64,000 nucleotides of DNA from Tolypocladium sp. Sup5 PDA-1 (GCA_000750105.3 JPHH03000009.1:186001-250000); one strand, 5' to 3'; shown: positions 22,621-34,603, counted from the stretch's first letter. Numbers and translations: made by a program. The notes: generated from the sequence alone by a model not told the origin.

Positions 22621-23690
22621 CTAATCAAGAAACTGGAATTTGAGGTCCCCCATCTTCTTGCTTAGTTCGTGAGCTAGCCAGGCAAGCATGGCAAGCTTGT
22701 CGCTAAGCCCAACGCCTGTCCCCAGTGTCATTGTGATGTAGTTCGTCGTGTAGCCAAAAAAAAAATGAATGGGCCTTGTTCTCGACCATGGCGTAGTAGG
22801 CAGGCTCGAACACTTTCCACACGGCTAGGATGCCCTTGAGTTCCGGGATGTGCTCCTCCATATTCTGGATCTCCTTGAGCTGGTCTACCGCACCTGGTCC
22901 ACCATGTAGGCTATAAGCGCACCGTTCATATAGTTGAAGACCCCAAAAGTCTGTGTTATGAGCGGTCAGCTTTAGGGGAGCGGCAAGGGAGCAGCTATAG
23001 TTTGCTTAGGGTTACTGACCGACTGGAGATGCGAAGCAATTTTCTCGACAGCCTCGCTGCCTCTGCCAACACCCTGCGTAGAGATGGCCGTCGTCAGCAG
23101 GTCGGTGACCGTCTGCACCAACTTGTTCAGTGTAACCGAATATCCCTTCTTCTATCCCGCCGCGATGTTGGCGGTCGACAGTTTCGCCGCCTTCATGGCC
23201 CCACCGCCGGGCAGGTGGCCCGAATAGGCGGTTTCGAGCAGCCATTTTGGCATTTGGATCTGTGTATCCGGGGGGTCAGCTGCTGAAGCACTTTGCCAGA
23301 AGCGCAGGGAACCTTGCCTCGTTGAAATGCTCACTGTTGAGAGCCCTTCTTTGGAAGGTCGGCGAGCTTGGTGAAAGCCACCTTGGAGGTCGAGCATAAC
23401 GAACTCGCCATGCTGGCGACCAGTTAGCCACCGTGTCGCCTGGGACGGAGGGATACTTACTGAAATCCTCCCTTGAGAGGAGTGGTGGATTGACTGTTGC
23501 GGCCCTCGAGGAGCCCACCGTGGCCGATGTCGGCGCAGCGATTGAGTTGCCAAGGACTGGACTAACATGCCCGCCGTTGCAGAGGCATCGGACACGGTGC
23601 TGGCAGCGTGAGGGCGGCTACGGCTTTAATAACGCGAGCAAGATATCCATGCACAAAGCCCAGCTCGCGGCAGTAAACTCAGCCGTTCCA
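22621..23690 (-). pseudogene. Decayed gene of unrecognised family
   Basis: Minus-strand coding pieces in changing frames. In order: a piece with T-S-A-T-V-G-S-S-R-A-A-T-V near 23500, a canonical intron (GTAAGT at about 23461, acceptor CAG), a piece with S-K-V-A-F-T-K-L-A-D-L-P-K-K, then K-A-A-K-L-S-T-A-N-I-A-A-G interrupted by TAG at 23157, then K-L-V-Q-T-V-T-D-L-L-T-T-A-I-S-T-Q-G, then after a second intron-like gap F-G-V-F-N-Y-M-N-G-A, a shift, V-D-Q-L-K-E-I-Q-N-M-E-E-H, and after a poly-A run of nine (22758-22766 on plus) another shift into the final L-A-W-L-A-H-E-L-S-K-K-M-G. Mostly alpha-helical and soluble. At least three frame breaks and one stop; I cannot name the family. Confidence 0.65.
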
Positions 23691-23827
23691 CAGCCCGCCA
23701 AGTAAGGCTCTAACCTAGAGAGAAGCTTTTCTCTATATATCACATGTAGTCAGGGCTATTAGACGACAATGCCTATTATACCCTTCAATACCATGCAGAG
23801 ATATTAAACCTGAAAAGGACACCTATC

Positions 23828-26405
23828 TTAGTTCCTAACTAAATTTCTTGCTCTCCTCCTCTCTTCCTTACTGAGTACCCAGATCATACCGTACTCTTCT
23901 CCCCCCTCACCCTGGAGCTCCTGCCATTCCTCCTCCTCCATATTCGCCACCGCGAGGATCTGCATTGTCTTGCCAAACACCTCGCGGAGGGCATAGTTGC
24001 CGCGCGCCACCACTCCCACAATGCCACCAAGGTCGCGCTCCATGCGGATGGCGCCGTAGGCCGTGGTGCGCCCCGCGTAGCTCCACACGCGGTTCTCAAG
24101 CACGCCTGAGAGGTACCTGACCGTAATGTCAAGTAAGGCCGTAAAAGTCCTTGGCGTCATGATGCGCGCGATAGGCTTAACGAAGGCGTCCCAGCCGTGC
24201 TCAAAGCGGCGACGAACCTGCTCCAGTTGCTCCTCATCCTCGCCGTTTTGGGCAGCGAGCTCAGTAAATTCCTCCTCTGAGAGGGTGTAGTCTGCGCTAC
24301 GGAAGGTGGCTCTCATGACGGGCCGGAGGCGGGGTTTGACAACTTGGTTGAATAGGACTTGGATGCCGTTGTCGCATAGCTCGGCTGTTTTCAAGCTGAA
24401 GGAGCTGCTTAGTGTGCACAGGGCACTGGTGACGAAGGTTGAATTGTTTTCGAACGGGAAGGTTTCTTTCAAAATAGATGAGTTCGTGTTGGAGGTGCTG
24501 TTAAGCTGGTCTGGTGAGGTGCCGAGCCAGCTGGATATGATGCGCGCAAGATACTCGTTGGCCATATCAAGGCTATTGATCAAGACAATGTATGATATGA
24601 TCTTGGCCTCCGGAGGAACAGTGCCCTGGACAGCTGGCTGGGGAAACGACTCGTTGTACATTTCCCTCTGTAATATGCTGACAAAGTCATAACTTAGGAC
24701 TCTCGCTAGGGTAGGTATGACTGACGCCACCACTTCTCGTTGGGACGTTGAAATAGACCGCTGTATAACGGCGTTGACAATATACATGATATCGTCAACG
24801 GCAGAGGTAATATGCGGCGGGGTGCTGTCGATGGGTTTCCTCATGCTTAATGACAATTCGCTAGGCACCTCGTCGAGCTGGATGGCCTTCTCTATAGATC
24901 CCTTCAAGAAGAACGTACTCATGTTGTTGTGTGGAGTTATCAACTTTATGGATACCTTTCGATATAGGTTGGAACGGGTAAGAAATTCTGGTACCGCTGG
25001 AGGCATGCCTTCGAGAGCTTGACAGTCCTGCATATCAAAGATTGTTAGTAGCTCAGAACTTAAATTTTTTCTTTTTAGGGAAGTAGTGGCATACCGTGCA
25101 CTTCGTAGCAATGAACCTCGCATATAAAGACCACCGACCAAGCATGACCGCGATCTCGCTAAGCAGAGCATCCACTTCCTTCATGCTGATACCCTCATCC
25201 TGACTATGTTGAGGGTTATCGGCCCCACTTGACAGAGCTGGCGAGTTGGTCCTTGAGATGCCAGTGTTCCCTTTCTGGGGAGGCAGAAAGCCCTGAGCCC
25301 GAAGCGAGAAAGGATGGCTCTTCACATCCGTCAGTTTCCGATCCACAGCTCTCTCATCGCTCCATGTGTCGAGAATAATGCCCCCCTGAACATCCACCTC
25401 CATCTGCAGCTGCTCTATAACCCGCACCATTTTCCTCTTACCATAGTGCCTCTCCACCAACCCTTCATGCCCGTCTACTATCTGTGCAATATGCTCAAAT
25501 AGCTTGGTGAGCGCATTCGCATAGAAGAACCCATCCTTCTTGCGCGCCGCCGACACCATCCCCTCCTTAAGCACCGCCCTCGCAGTACCTGCTACACCCT
25601 GACAGACATACCGCCCATACACATCTAGCCCGACATCCGCCCTATCAATGAGCGGGAAAAGTTTGAAGAACCGCGTCGCCCTCTCGCCATCGCCGTCCTG
25701 GGCCGCCTTCTCAAACCCCCTGATGAACAACCCACAAAGACTCTCCCTTGCCCTCTCGAGCGTTACAGCCGGCGCATCTGGCGCCTCGACGGTAGGAATC
25801 ACCGCATTCGCAAAGCCACTCCGCAAGATCTCATTGGGGATACGCGACGCCCGCGCAATGTAGCTGGCGGCTGCCTCCCAATCCTGCGGCGCCCCCATGC
25901 TCCCCACCAGGCCGGCCACGCAAGCCTTGAGTTCGACCATCTGCTCCACGACGCGCAGCGTGTCCTCGACGCGTGACTTCTCGAGGTCCAGGGCGCGCAC
26001 GCGGTCCGACAGCCGGCCCGCTGAATTGGCGGCGCCGGCGAGCATCGAGTTGGAGATGGAGTGGGCGGTGGCGATTTGTGTACTGGGCGTAGCGCGGAGG
26101 GAGTCGAGGAGGATGAGGTCGTGGTTAAGGTCGGTGTGGGAGTTGAGAAGGGCGTCGAGGCTAGTTGAAAGTGTGGTTTCACGGGCGTGCAGGGTTGAGA
26201 GGGTGGCTCGAATGTCGGTTATGGAGCTGGCGGTTTCGACGGCGGAGGACCTCGAGGCGGACGAGGTGAGACCTGAGAGGGCGGCGCCATTGGTGAGAGC
26301 GGAAGGCATTGAAGTGGCCCTTGAGGCGAAATGCTTCTTGCTTAGCGGAAGGTGGAACAGATGTGGTGGAGGTTTCCTCGCATCTCCAATCTTCCAGCTG
26401 GCCAT
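23828..26405 (-). CDS. cog4: COG4, conserved oligomeric Golgi complex subunit 4
   Basis: Subunit of the COG tethering complex that directs retrograde vesicles at the Golgi. Two exons, 25095-26405 and 23828-25027, give 836 residues. The N-terminal third is helical with the family pattern I-R-A-T-L-S-T-L-H-A-R-E and D-L-I-L-L-D-S-L-R-A; the COG4 domain (PF08318) is marked by L-Q-M-E-V-D-V-Q-G-G-I-I-L-D-T-W and R-W-S-L-Y-A-R-F at the end of exon 1. Exon 2 carries the C-terminal bundle and ends W-V-L-S-K-E-E-R-R-R-A-R-N-L-V-R. ATG 26405 is the first ATG in frame. The gene is divergent from the LMBD1-like gene with 300 bp between the two start codons, so they share a promoter region. Confidence 0.93.
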
Positions 26406-26705
26406 TGTGTTTGGGTTCGGCGCGCAGCGTTCCGCGGAACTACCAGCCAACTCGGGGAGGCGCCGTCCGGAACGGAGCCAGTGGGGCAGCGCGACGGTAA
26501 GCTAGGCGTGTGGCCGTTCGGCTGGGCTGATACTCCAGAGTCCAGACTCATTACGTCACTCGCGACACCTCGGCTGGCATGCAGCTTGTTTTCCCACGAC
26601 GGGCACACCTGCCTGCTGACGACTCCCCTCTTCTTCCACAACACCAGACCATCCAATTCTCCAGCATCGCAACAGCTGACGCCCCGACCAACAAGTTCGC
26701 CCACC

Positions 26706-28490
26706 ATGGCCGACGCCGGCCTCGTGCAGACCAGCCTCATCTGGGTCACCTACGCCATCGCCGTCGCCTTCTGCCTGCTCGCCGCCATCATCACCACCTT
26801 CACCTGGCAGACGCCGCGCGACCGCTCCGCCATCGTCAGCACCGTCGCCATCGTCTCGCTCACCGCCCTCCTCGCGACCGTCCTGCTGCTCCCCGTCGAC
26901 ATCGCCCTCGTCTCCGCGACCGGCAGCCCGGCCCTCGGCGCCAAGAAGGGCTGGGCCACGCCCGCCCGCGTCGCCGACATCCTGCTGACCCTCAAGGTCG
27001 TCTACTACTCGCTCTACAGCGTCGACGCGCTGCTGTGCCTCGTCGTCATCCCGTTCGCCTACTTCTGGTACGAGGAGTATGACGAGATCGAGTTCGAGGA
27101 GGAGGGCCGCACCTGGAGGAGCCGCTTCTGGGCCGCCGCCAAGTACACCCTGTTCTTCGTCGCGCTGGTCGTGGTGCTCTTCCTGCTGGGCTTCTTCGTG
27201 CCCGCGGCCGGCGACTCGTCCAAAGCGCACTGGGACCTCGACTACTTCAAGAAGCTGGTTGCGCAGAACCATGGCGAAAAGGCCCTCACGTTTGCGCTCG
27301 GCTTGCTGGTCACGCTCGGCACCCTGCTGTACGTCGTGTACACGGGAGCCGGCATCGCCCTCATGCCCATCTCCTTCATCAAGTCGGCGCCGTCCATCTC
27401 CGCCCCGCAGCTTTCCGCGACAACCGCCTCCCAGCTCGAGCAGAACCGAGAGCGCCAGCGCCAGCTCGAGATGCGCAACGCCGGCCGCGAAGAGGGCATG
27501 TCGCGCAAGGACAGGCGGGAGCTGGATGCGCTCGTTAGGGAAGAGCAGACTCTCGTTCGGCGCGAGCGCCTCGCCGCCGAGGCACAAGGCGAAGGCAAGA
27601 GTCGGGTTTACCAGGCGTGGCTCAAGATCTGCGCTCTCCTGCGCCCCATCAAGATGCTCGGTGGCATCCTGCTCCTGGCCCTCTCTCTGCTCATCTGGGC
27701 GTCCATGTTGATCACCGGCATCGACAAGGCCAAGAACTCGGTCTGCAAGCAGCGATGCGGCTACATCCTCGGCCAGATCCACCTCTTCCAGCCCGTGAAC
27801 TGGATCTTTGTCAAGGCCGCCAAGGTGTTCCCCGTCGACTACGTCATGATGGCGCTTCTGGTCCTGTTCCTCTTCAGCAGTTCCATATCAGGCATCGCCA
27901 CCATCGGCATCCGCTTCCTCTGGATCCGAATCTTCCAGATCAGGAGGGGCCGCACCGCGCCCCAGGCACTCCTCATCGCGACCGTGATGATGGCCCTCGC
28001 GATCCTGGCAATCAACTACGCGGTTGCCATGCTCATCGCCCCCCAGTACTCCATCTACGGCACGCAGACGTTTTGCGCCAACAAGCCCGCCTACCCCGGT
28101 GAGCAGCCCGTCTGCAAGCCCAACTCGGACAAGATCCGGCCGTGCTCTGAGGCCTTGGAGTACAAGCATGCGCAGGACGTCTGCACGCCGTCGGTCATGT
28201 CCACGTTCCTCAACCGCATCACCATTACGTGGCCATTCTTCGGCATTGTCGACTTTTGGGCGCAGTTTGCCTTCCTGGGTGTGTTCCTCATCGTCTTGGT
28301 CACCGCCCTGTTCCACACCCCCAGGGTCAGCGTCGCGGAGATTGACGAGGACGCGGAGGCGGATGAGGAGGAGAGCCTGTTGGCGTCAACAGGACGGCGG
28401 TTCGGCGCGACGTGGCAGGACGTCAGGGGCAAGACTAGCGCGAGTAACGGCGCAGGTGCCAGAAACGGGGGAAGCTCGTCGGAGGCATAA
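26706..28490 (+). CDS. LMBD1-type polytopic membrane protein (probable lysosomal/vacuolar cobalamin transporter family)
   Basis: Single exon of 594 residues. The start ATG 26706 has a perfect Kozak-like context (ccaccATGg); the frame is open farther upstream but that part overlaps the promoter of COG4. About nine membrane segments: three in residues 1-125, two around 145-215, one near 320, then four in the C-terminal half. A charged, coiled-coil-like loop (E-Q-N-R-E-R-Q-R-Q-L-E followed by R-K-D-R-R-E-L) sits between segments 5 and 6, and a lumenal loop in the last third has paired cysteines (C-K-P...C-S-E...C-T-P). The tail is acidic with an E-E-E-S-L-L dileucine-type sorting signal, fitting a vacuolar location. 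Fungal members are annotated by similarity to human LMBD1; transport of cobalamin is doubtful in fungi that do not use B12. Confidence 0.9.
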   Translation: MADAGLVQTSLIWVTYAIAVAFCLLAAIITTFTWQTPRDRSAIVSTVAIVSLTALLATVLLLPVDIALVSATGSPALGAKKGWATPARVADILLTLKVVYYSLYSVDALLCLVVIPFAYFWYEEYDEIEFEEEGRTWRSRFWAAAKYTLFFVALVVVLFLLGFFVPAAGDSSKAHWDLDYFKKLVAQNHGEKALTFALGLLVTLGTLLYVVYTGAGIALMPISFIKSAPSISAPQLSATTASQLEQNRERQRQLEMRNAGREEGMSRKDRRELDALVREEQTLVRRERLAAEAQGEGKSRVYQAWLKICALLRPIKMLGGILLLALSLLIWASMLITGIDKAKNSVCKQRCGYILGQIHLFQPVNWIFVKAAKVFPVDYVMMALLVLFLFSSSISGIATIGIRFLWIRIFQIRRGRTAPQALLIATVMMALAILAINYAVAMLIAPQYSIYGTQTFCANKPAYPGEQPVCKPNSDKIRPCSEALEYKHAQDVCTPSVMSTFLNRITITWPFFGIVDFWAQFAFLGVFLIVLVTALFHTPRVSVAEIDEDAEADEEESLLASTGRRFGATWQDVRGKTSASNGAGARNGGSSSEA

Positions 28491-28728
28491 GCAGTAAAAC
28501 ACTCGCAAATTTGTTTCGAATACTCACGGCAGGGGGTAGGATATCGGTGGGCTGGTACAAAAACGGGAATGGATACGGTGGGAACACGGTAGTTTGGCAA
28601 CGGGAGTTTGTAATGACGTACGGATAGGCATAGCATCTGGTTTGGGCCAACGGTATACACAAGGCACGCAGCGTTTTATATGAAGCCCTTGAATCTTGAC
28701 CGCGAGAGACTCACGTAAAGCGTGACAT

Positions 28729-29853
28729 TCACGGCGCCCCCAGCGCTACCCTCCGCCTATCCTCCTTCTTCCTACTCCTCGTAAACTGCACCGCCCGGTG
28801 GCCCCTCTCGTCAAAGCCCGCCGCGGGGCCGACGTGCATCTCGCGCCAGCAGCGCGCGCAGTAGGGGTCGTCGTCGCAGCCGAGGCAGCGCAGGGTGGCG
28901 TCCTCGAGGCAGACGGTGCACCACGAGTCGACGTCGTCGTCGGTATAGGCGGTCGTGCTGGCGAGCCGCTTGACGGGCTTGCCGGCGGGCTTGGATGTCG
29001 GGACGGAGGGGAGCGTGTCGTCGTCGGAGGCGGCGGCGGTGGTGGTGGGCGCGCGGAGGGCGGCCATGCGGGCGGTTAGGTCGGCGAGGGTGGTGCTGGG
29101 GTTGGAGGGGGGTGTTGAGGGGAGAGAGTCGAGGTTGGGGGGGAGGGAGGGGAGGAGGTCTGACGGCTCGTCTGTGGGCTGTTCTTCTTGTTCGTCGTCT
29201 TCTTGTGGCGGGCTGTCCCGGCCCAGCGCGGCGTCCACTTCCGCCTCGTCGCGGAATCTGGCGATCACATCGTCCGCCTCCCGGTTCATCTGCTCCCCGT
29301 CCGAGTCATCCGAGTGTCCCTCCTCGGCCCCCGTCTCATCGTCTTTCGGCACAGACCGGGACAGCTGTTCCAGCAACGCCTTGACGTCCTCGTCGCGCGG
29401 CTCGTGCGGCGCCGTCTGCTCCTCCGCTGCGTCGACGTCGCCGAGGAGCTCCTCGAGCGTCTGGTCGTCTGTCTCGAACACGGCGTCCACGGCGTCGTCC
29501 CCCGGCTCCTCCCGTGCTACCACCCCATCGCCATTGCCCGGCGCCTGCCCGGATGGATACTGAGAATGGCTTTTATCCGCTGTGGGCGAGTCCTTTGCTG
29601 GCGTTGATGAGGGCGATGCTCCATGCTCGCGCAGGGACTTTAACCGGGCGGCCAGCGCGTCCTCTCGCGTAGGCGTCTTTGCGCGCTCAATCACATCGAT
29701 TTTGATTCTAGGGGAGTTCATTCAGCTTATTCGTCCTGGCCATGGGGGGGCGCAGGGCTCTTACTGCGTTGGGGCCGGGCGCTCTGGGGTCGCGCTGGAG
29801 CCGCGCAGCGCCTGGAGGCGGTCGAGCAGTGATTTGTCGATGTCGTCGGGCAT
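28729..29853 (-). CDS. Zinc-finger protein resembling abscission/NoCut regulator ANCHR (ZFYVE19-like)
   Basis: Two exons, 29765-29853 and 28729-29707, give 355 residues; the intron splits a Gln codon. The start M-P-D-D-I-D-K-S-L-L-D-R-L-Q-A-L-R is a typical amphipathic N-terminus for this fungal family and is followed by a second helix A-L-A-A-R-L-K-S-L-R. The middle is acidic and disordered with many D/E runs, Pro and Ser. The C-terminal end has a cross-brace B-box-like zinc site: C-T-V-C, C-L-G-C, Y-C-A-R-C-W and closing histidines in M-H and R-G-H. In animals this class restrains the ESCRT-III/Vps4 step of cytokinesis; the fungal role is inferred. No damage seen. Confidence 0.82.
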
Positions 29854-30222
29854 CGTGGGTCCTGGGACGTGTTTTGCTCGGAGGCAGGCACAGAATATCC
29901 TATGCAGCGCTTTGTATGAGCCAGGGTGAGGTCAACGAGGGAGACTGAGATGAGGCGCGGATGTGAGGGATCAAGGTAGATGCCAGGTGAGTTGTCAATG
30001 TTGGAGCTCAGGTGGGGGGGATCTTGGCTCGAGGTTCCCAGCTCACATGTCTTTGTTCCAACCTCCACGATTTCTTCCCACCAGCATCACAACCTCGCCT
30101 TGCGCATCACTCGCCAAAGCGAATCCAACGCCGATACATATATGAATACAGTGCCACCTCAAGCATCCGGGTATCATTTTACAATTATATACCGCACCAT
30201 CACAGACACCTGGCGCGCATAG

Positions 30223-32367
30223 CTAACTCCCGCCCTCCGGCCTCAGCCAGTCAAACGTATCCAGCAGATCAAAGCTAAAGAACTCATTCATATCCGCCGA
30301 AAAGCCCATGTCCTCCACCGCGCCCGCCGCCTGGTCCGCCGCCGGGGGGTTCAGCGTCTGGTCGAGCACGTGCCTCACCACCCTCTTCACGCTCTGGCAG
30401 ATGCCGCTGTTGGGCGCCCCCGGGCCGACCCAGTCGAGGAACCCGACCAGCAGGCTCAGCTGCTGGATCACGTTGGACCGCGTGACCGTCGCCGCGTGCA
30501 GCAGCGGAGCCGACGGGCCCTTGAGCAGCTCCAGGCACAGGACGCCCCCCGCGGGCGCGGCGTACGACATGACGAGCCACTCCGAGTCGCCCAGCACGTC
30601 GTGCAGGCGGTCCTGGTGCGTCCAGAAGACGAGCGTCAGGGAGACGAGCTCCATGCTGATTTCCAGCATCTGCGAGTCGGCCGCGCGGCTCTCCTTGGTC
30701 AGCAGCCGCTCGATGAAGAAGAGGTTCTGCAGGTGCTCCAGCCGCACCAGGATCTTGGCGTACAGCGTTGGCGCGTCGACGGCCTTGTTCGTGATGTCGT
30801 CGTCGCGGTACACTATGCACGCGGGAAACTGCGATATGACGTCCATCTCTCGTTCTTTCAGGTCACTGTACATCTGGTCAGATGACCTTCACGGCTTCCG
30901 AGGACGTGGTGAGGCTTACAGCAATATTTCCCTGCCGCCGCACGCGGTGGCTTGCAGGCAGATGTCCAGGATCGAGTCTCTGATGACGGCCATCATCGTC
31001 CTCGCGCGCAGAATAGTCGTCGAGTAGACCTTGCCGCTCGTGCTCCAGCCATTCTCGTCCACTATCTGGTCCCTCGCAGCATCAGGATCCGACGGCCGAT
31101 ATCCAAGCAGCTCTTCGTCGCTCATGTCCAGCGGAAGCGGCGTCGAAGCAAACCTGTAGCTGAGAAGCGGCGGCCGCCCAGCAAACGTCGCCACAATCTT
31201 GTCGATATTGAATATCACCGCAAACAGCCTCCTTTTAATCTGTACAGATATCGAATGGTCATGTATATCCCGTGAAACAGAGGCGTGGAGGCCCAGGAAT
31301 GTCGTCAGGGAGACTGCCTCGCCGTGTATCCTGCAATGCTGCAGGCCTGTCACACAATGTCAGCCGATAGCCTTGCAGTCCTGTACGTGAGAGCATTGCT
31401 TACTCGTATCGCCGTATACTATTGATTCCAGGATGCTTTGCTTGTATATGGTATACAAAAGCTGGGTGTTGGCGCACGAGGCGTTCCTGCAAATCTCAAT
31501 ACAGCTCCGGGAACTGGCTTTGTACTTTCGCATGAGCTTCTGAGCGTCGCTCCCACCCAGCATGTAGCTGTCATCTTTCGTAATGCTTTCCGGAAAGGAC
31601 ACTACACCGAGCGCCCAGTAAGTGAAGAGGATGCCGAGCGTTTCCCACCGCAGGTTGGGTCCAGAGAAGCTTCGGAACCATTCTTCCGGGTCTTCGTAGT
31701 CTTCTTTCAAGCTCTTTGAGCTATTCCGGCACAGGAGTAGAGCCATTTGGGCCAGGGGTTGTTGTCTCCGGTCGCCCTCGAGGACGGTGCCGAATGACGT
31801 CCACAGGCAGTCGATCAGTCGCGCCGCTGCCAGTCGACACCATCCGTCGTTGGGATTGACGTGCTTCTTGAACAACAGGTAAGATGCTTCTTTATCCGGT
31901 ATGCTGCGGAGAATACACAAGGCAGTTTCGTATGTCTTGTCGTCCAGCATCAGCCTCGGCCGCTGGCCATCCACGCCCTCCGCTTCGTCCAGGGTGGCAG
32001 GCGTCCCGTCCGTCGATGGCAAGCTATTCTGCGCTTCCTGGAAGACGGCAGAGAAGCTCGTTGCCCCGAGGTATCCAATATTCCATTCAGACTGTGGCGC
32101 GAATGCCTCTGGTGAAGCGGTCCTCGGCGAGGGGTGCGGTTCGACGAGCCCGGATGACGGCGTCAAAGGGGATTGGGCTGCCACTGCGCGGCCCTGAATC
32201 AAGTACACGCAGCTACTTGAGATGCCGCCGCGTCTGCACCTGGAACAGACGGGTAGGCGGTGGTCGCAGGCCACCTTGCGCTTGCGACATGGCTCGCACG
32301 CCTGCTGTCGGCCGTTGCGACGCCGAGGGGCGCTGGACGAAATGGGAGAGCCGGAGTGCGAGGGCAT
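30223..32367 (-). CDS. Zn(II)2Cys6 transcription factor, probable regulator of the adjacent MFS/amidohydrolase genes
   Basis: Three exons, 31404-32367, 30920-31346 and 30223-30865, close in phase to 677 residues. The zinc cluster is complete at C24, C27, C34, C41, C44 and C53 with the basic stretch R-K-R-K between. The fungal-specific transcription factor domain (PF04082 type) follows, with C-L-W-T-S-F-G-T, the L-G-I-L-F-T-Y-W-A-L block, then S-V-Q-I-K-R-R-L-F-A-V-I-F-N-I-D-K and G-R-P-P-L-L-S-Y-R in exon 2. The gene is divergent from the MFS transporter with 718 bp between starts. Its own promoter carries four CGG triplets (see 32495-32517), two pairs of them in the same direct-repeat form found before the transporter and the amidohydrolase, so autoregulation plus control of both neighbours is likely. 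Confidence 0.92.
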
Positions 32368-32494
32368 GTCGGCTCAGGCTGCTGCAGCTTTGTATCCCTG
32401 GTAAAACTGTGCATCCGCCCAATAACGTCTTAACAAGGAGGTCGAAGACTGCTGCGAGAGGTGAGTGGATGGAGGAAATGGTGGTGTAAGAGTT

Positions 32495-32517
32495 CGGAGC
32501 TCGGCTTCGGCGCTCGG
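32495..32517 (+). promoter_or_regulatory. CGG direct-repeat cluster in the regulator promoter
   Basis: CGG-AGCT-CGG then three bases, then CGG-CGCT-CGG: four CGG triplets, 128-150 bp upstream of the regulator start codon at 32367. Both 10-mers recur in the amidohydrolase promoter and the second in the transporter promoter. Zn2Cys6 proteins bind CGG triplets at fixed spacing. Confidence 0.65.
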
Positions 32518-32906
32518 CTTTCGATTGGCTGTGACTGATTAAACTCACCTCCGTCAATCGGGGCTACCTATCCACCGTTCGCAACCATTTTTAGACAAAT
32601 TTGAGATTTCGTCTCAGCAAATGTGACGTTTAAGGAAGTTGACTGTCATTGGGCCTCTGCGTATCTCTTGATGTTGGTCTGTTCAAGGCCAGTTGTCAGA
32701 CATGGTGCCCCCGCTTACACGAACTCTCAATCAGAAGGTCTGAAAGGCGGAACTTCTACTCTCGAGCGGCACAAATCGCCATACTTCTTGTGTATCTGAG
32801 TAACGTAAATATACATCCAAGACTCCCCTGTTTCTATACAGCAGCATTTGAGAAGCATGTCGCGTCTGTTCATCTGCCTCTCAATATCTGACATATGCTG
32901 CTCGCT

Positions 32907-32923
32907 CGGCGCTCGGCAATCGG
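32907..32923 (+). promoter_or_regulatory. CGG direct-repeat cluster in the MFS promoter
   Basis: CGG-CGCT-CGG-CAAT-CGG: three CGG triplets at constant 4-nt spacing, 163-179 bp upstream of the transporter start codon at 33086. Confidence 0.65.
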
Positions 32924-33085
32924 CCTCATGCCGTCTTACATCCCCACAACTACACATGCCCTTATGTGCCGTCCTCGGTATAAATTGAATTATTTTTCTT
33001 GAAACGCTTTTTCTTATACCTGTATATAACAACTTTTAGTCCCTTTCTTCCCACGCCAGTTGCGAGTTTTTCACCTCCTCGCGCC

Positions 33086-34477
33086 ATGTCAACTTCCGCC
33101 TCAGGCCGAATCGACGACGGAGCTGTCGAAAAGCAATACCGTGAAAACAAGGAAGAAACACGCTTTGAGGAGCAAAGTCCCGAGGAACCATCAGAGGGAC
33201 AGGGCTCAGACATTAGCGATTCGGATGTATGCCCCGATGGCGGCTTCGTGGCGTGGCTGCAAGTCGCCGGCTCCTTTGCGCTCTTCTTCAACTCATGGTT
33301 TGACCTCCCGAACGCCGCACCGCATTCACATCGTTAACTCGGCTCAAGGGGCATCATCAACTCTTTCGGCGTGTGCCAGACGTACTATGAAACCGTCTCC
33401 CTCAGAGACCACTCCGCAGACGCAATATCCTGGATCGGGTCGACGCAGTCCTTCCTCCTGCTCATCGTCGGCGTCGTATCAGGTCCCCTGTACGACATGG
33501 GCCTCTTCAGAATGCTGGTTGTATCCGGCACGGTGCTCATTGTCCTGGGCTTCATGTTCACCAGCCTCTGTGAGAGCTATTGGCAGGTGATGCTCTCGCA
33601 AGCCGTCTGCATTGGCATCGGTACCGGGTTCCTCTATATCCCATCACTTGCACTTATTCCTCGCTACTTCTCCAACAAGCGTGCGCTGGCTGTTGGAATT
33701 GTAACATCCGGCAGCAGTCTCGGTGGGACCATCTACCCTCTCATATTCCAACGGCTTGAACCGACAATCGGGTTTTCTTGGGCCACGCGGATTATCGGAT
33801 TCATTGCGCTTGCAACGTGCAGTTTTGCACTTGTCGTGTTCAAGCCCCGGGGGAAGCCAAGTGTAAGGCGGTCGCTGGTGGACTTGGAAGCCTTTACCGA
33901 GGCGCCGTATCGACTGTACTGCGCAGCCATGTTCTTCAGCTACGTCGGCTTCTTCGGTCCAGTATTCTATCTCCAGCCTTACGCGCTGAAACATGGCCTA
34001 TCTGAAGGCACCTTGGCTCTATATCTAGTCGCCATTCTCAACGCCGCCTCTATCCCCGGACGCATCGTGCCGACATACTTTGCACGCAAGATCGGGCCCA
34101 TCAACACAATGCTCATAGCAGCACTCTGTTGCACCGTTGTAACGCTCTGTTGGATCGCCGTACACACTGGGCCTGGGAACGTCGCGTTCGCGGTAATGTT
34201 CGGCTTTGTTTCGGGCGGGATCATCGCCATGCCGGCTGTGGTGTTGGCGGCGCTGACCAATGACATGAGCCGGCTGGGGACGAGGATGGGGATGGCGTCG
34301 GTGATTAATGGCTTTGGCTCACTGTGCGGACCGCCGATTGCGGGAGCGATTGTGACGCATACGGGGAGTTACTTGGGTGTTCAGTTGTTTTGTGGTATGG
34401 CGATACTTGCTACCGCCGTGTTCATGCTTGCGTTGAAGGTGTCCAGGGCTGGGATGAGGTTGTCCGCCAAGGTGTGA
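33086..34477 (+). CDS. Monocarboxylate-transporter-type MFS permease
   Basis: Plasma-membrane permease of the major facilitator superfamily, MCT-like group. Two exons, 33086-33297 and 33349-34477, give 446 residues; the intron splits the Trp codon of N-S-W-G. A charged cytosolic N-terminus of about 50 residues precedes the MCT signature D-G-G-F-V-A-W, then twelve predicted membrane segments follow. Other marks are G-I-I-N-S-F-G-V-C-Q-T-Y-Y in the first loop, I-G-T-G-F-L-Y-I-P-S-L-A-L-I and Y-F-S-N-K-R-A-L-A-V-G in the segment 4-5 region. Substrate cannot be read from sequence; the neighbouring amidohydrolase suggests an N-acyl or amide-linked organic acid, or its hydrolysis product. Lies between the regulator and the amidohydrolase and shares their promoter repeat. 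Confidence 0.92.
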
Positions 34478-34603
34478 TGGATCAAGTGAATCTTGAAGTG
34501 ATAACTGGCCAGCTATATTTCATAATAAATCTCCTCGTTGCCTGTATTTGGGCTTCTCTCTTGTCGCTGAGCCGAAGTGATCCTTCACGATCAGCACTGC
34601 CAT

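Noticed and set aside
26352..26705. Upstream extension of the LMBD1-like frame
   Set aside because: Overlaps the COG4 first exon on the other strand; the ATG at 26706 has the better context and begins the conserved part.
26556..27782. 408-codon minus-strand open frame
   Set aside because: Antisense shadow of the LMBD1-like gene; Asp/Glu/Gly-rich with no domain.
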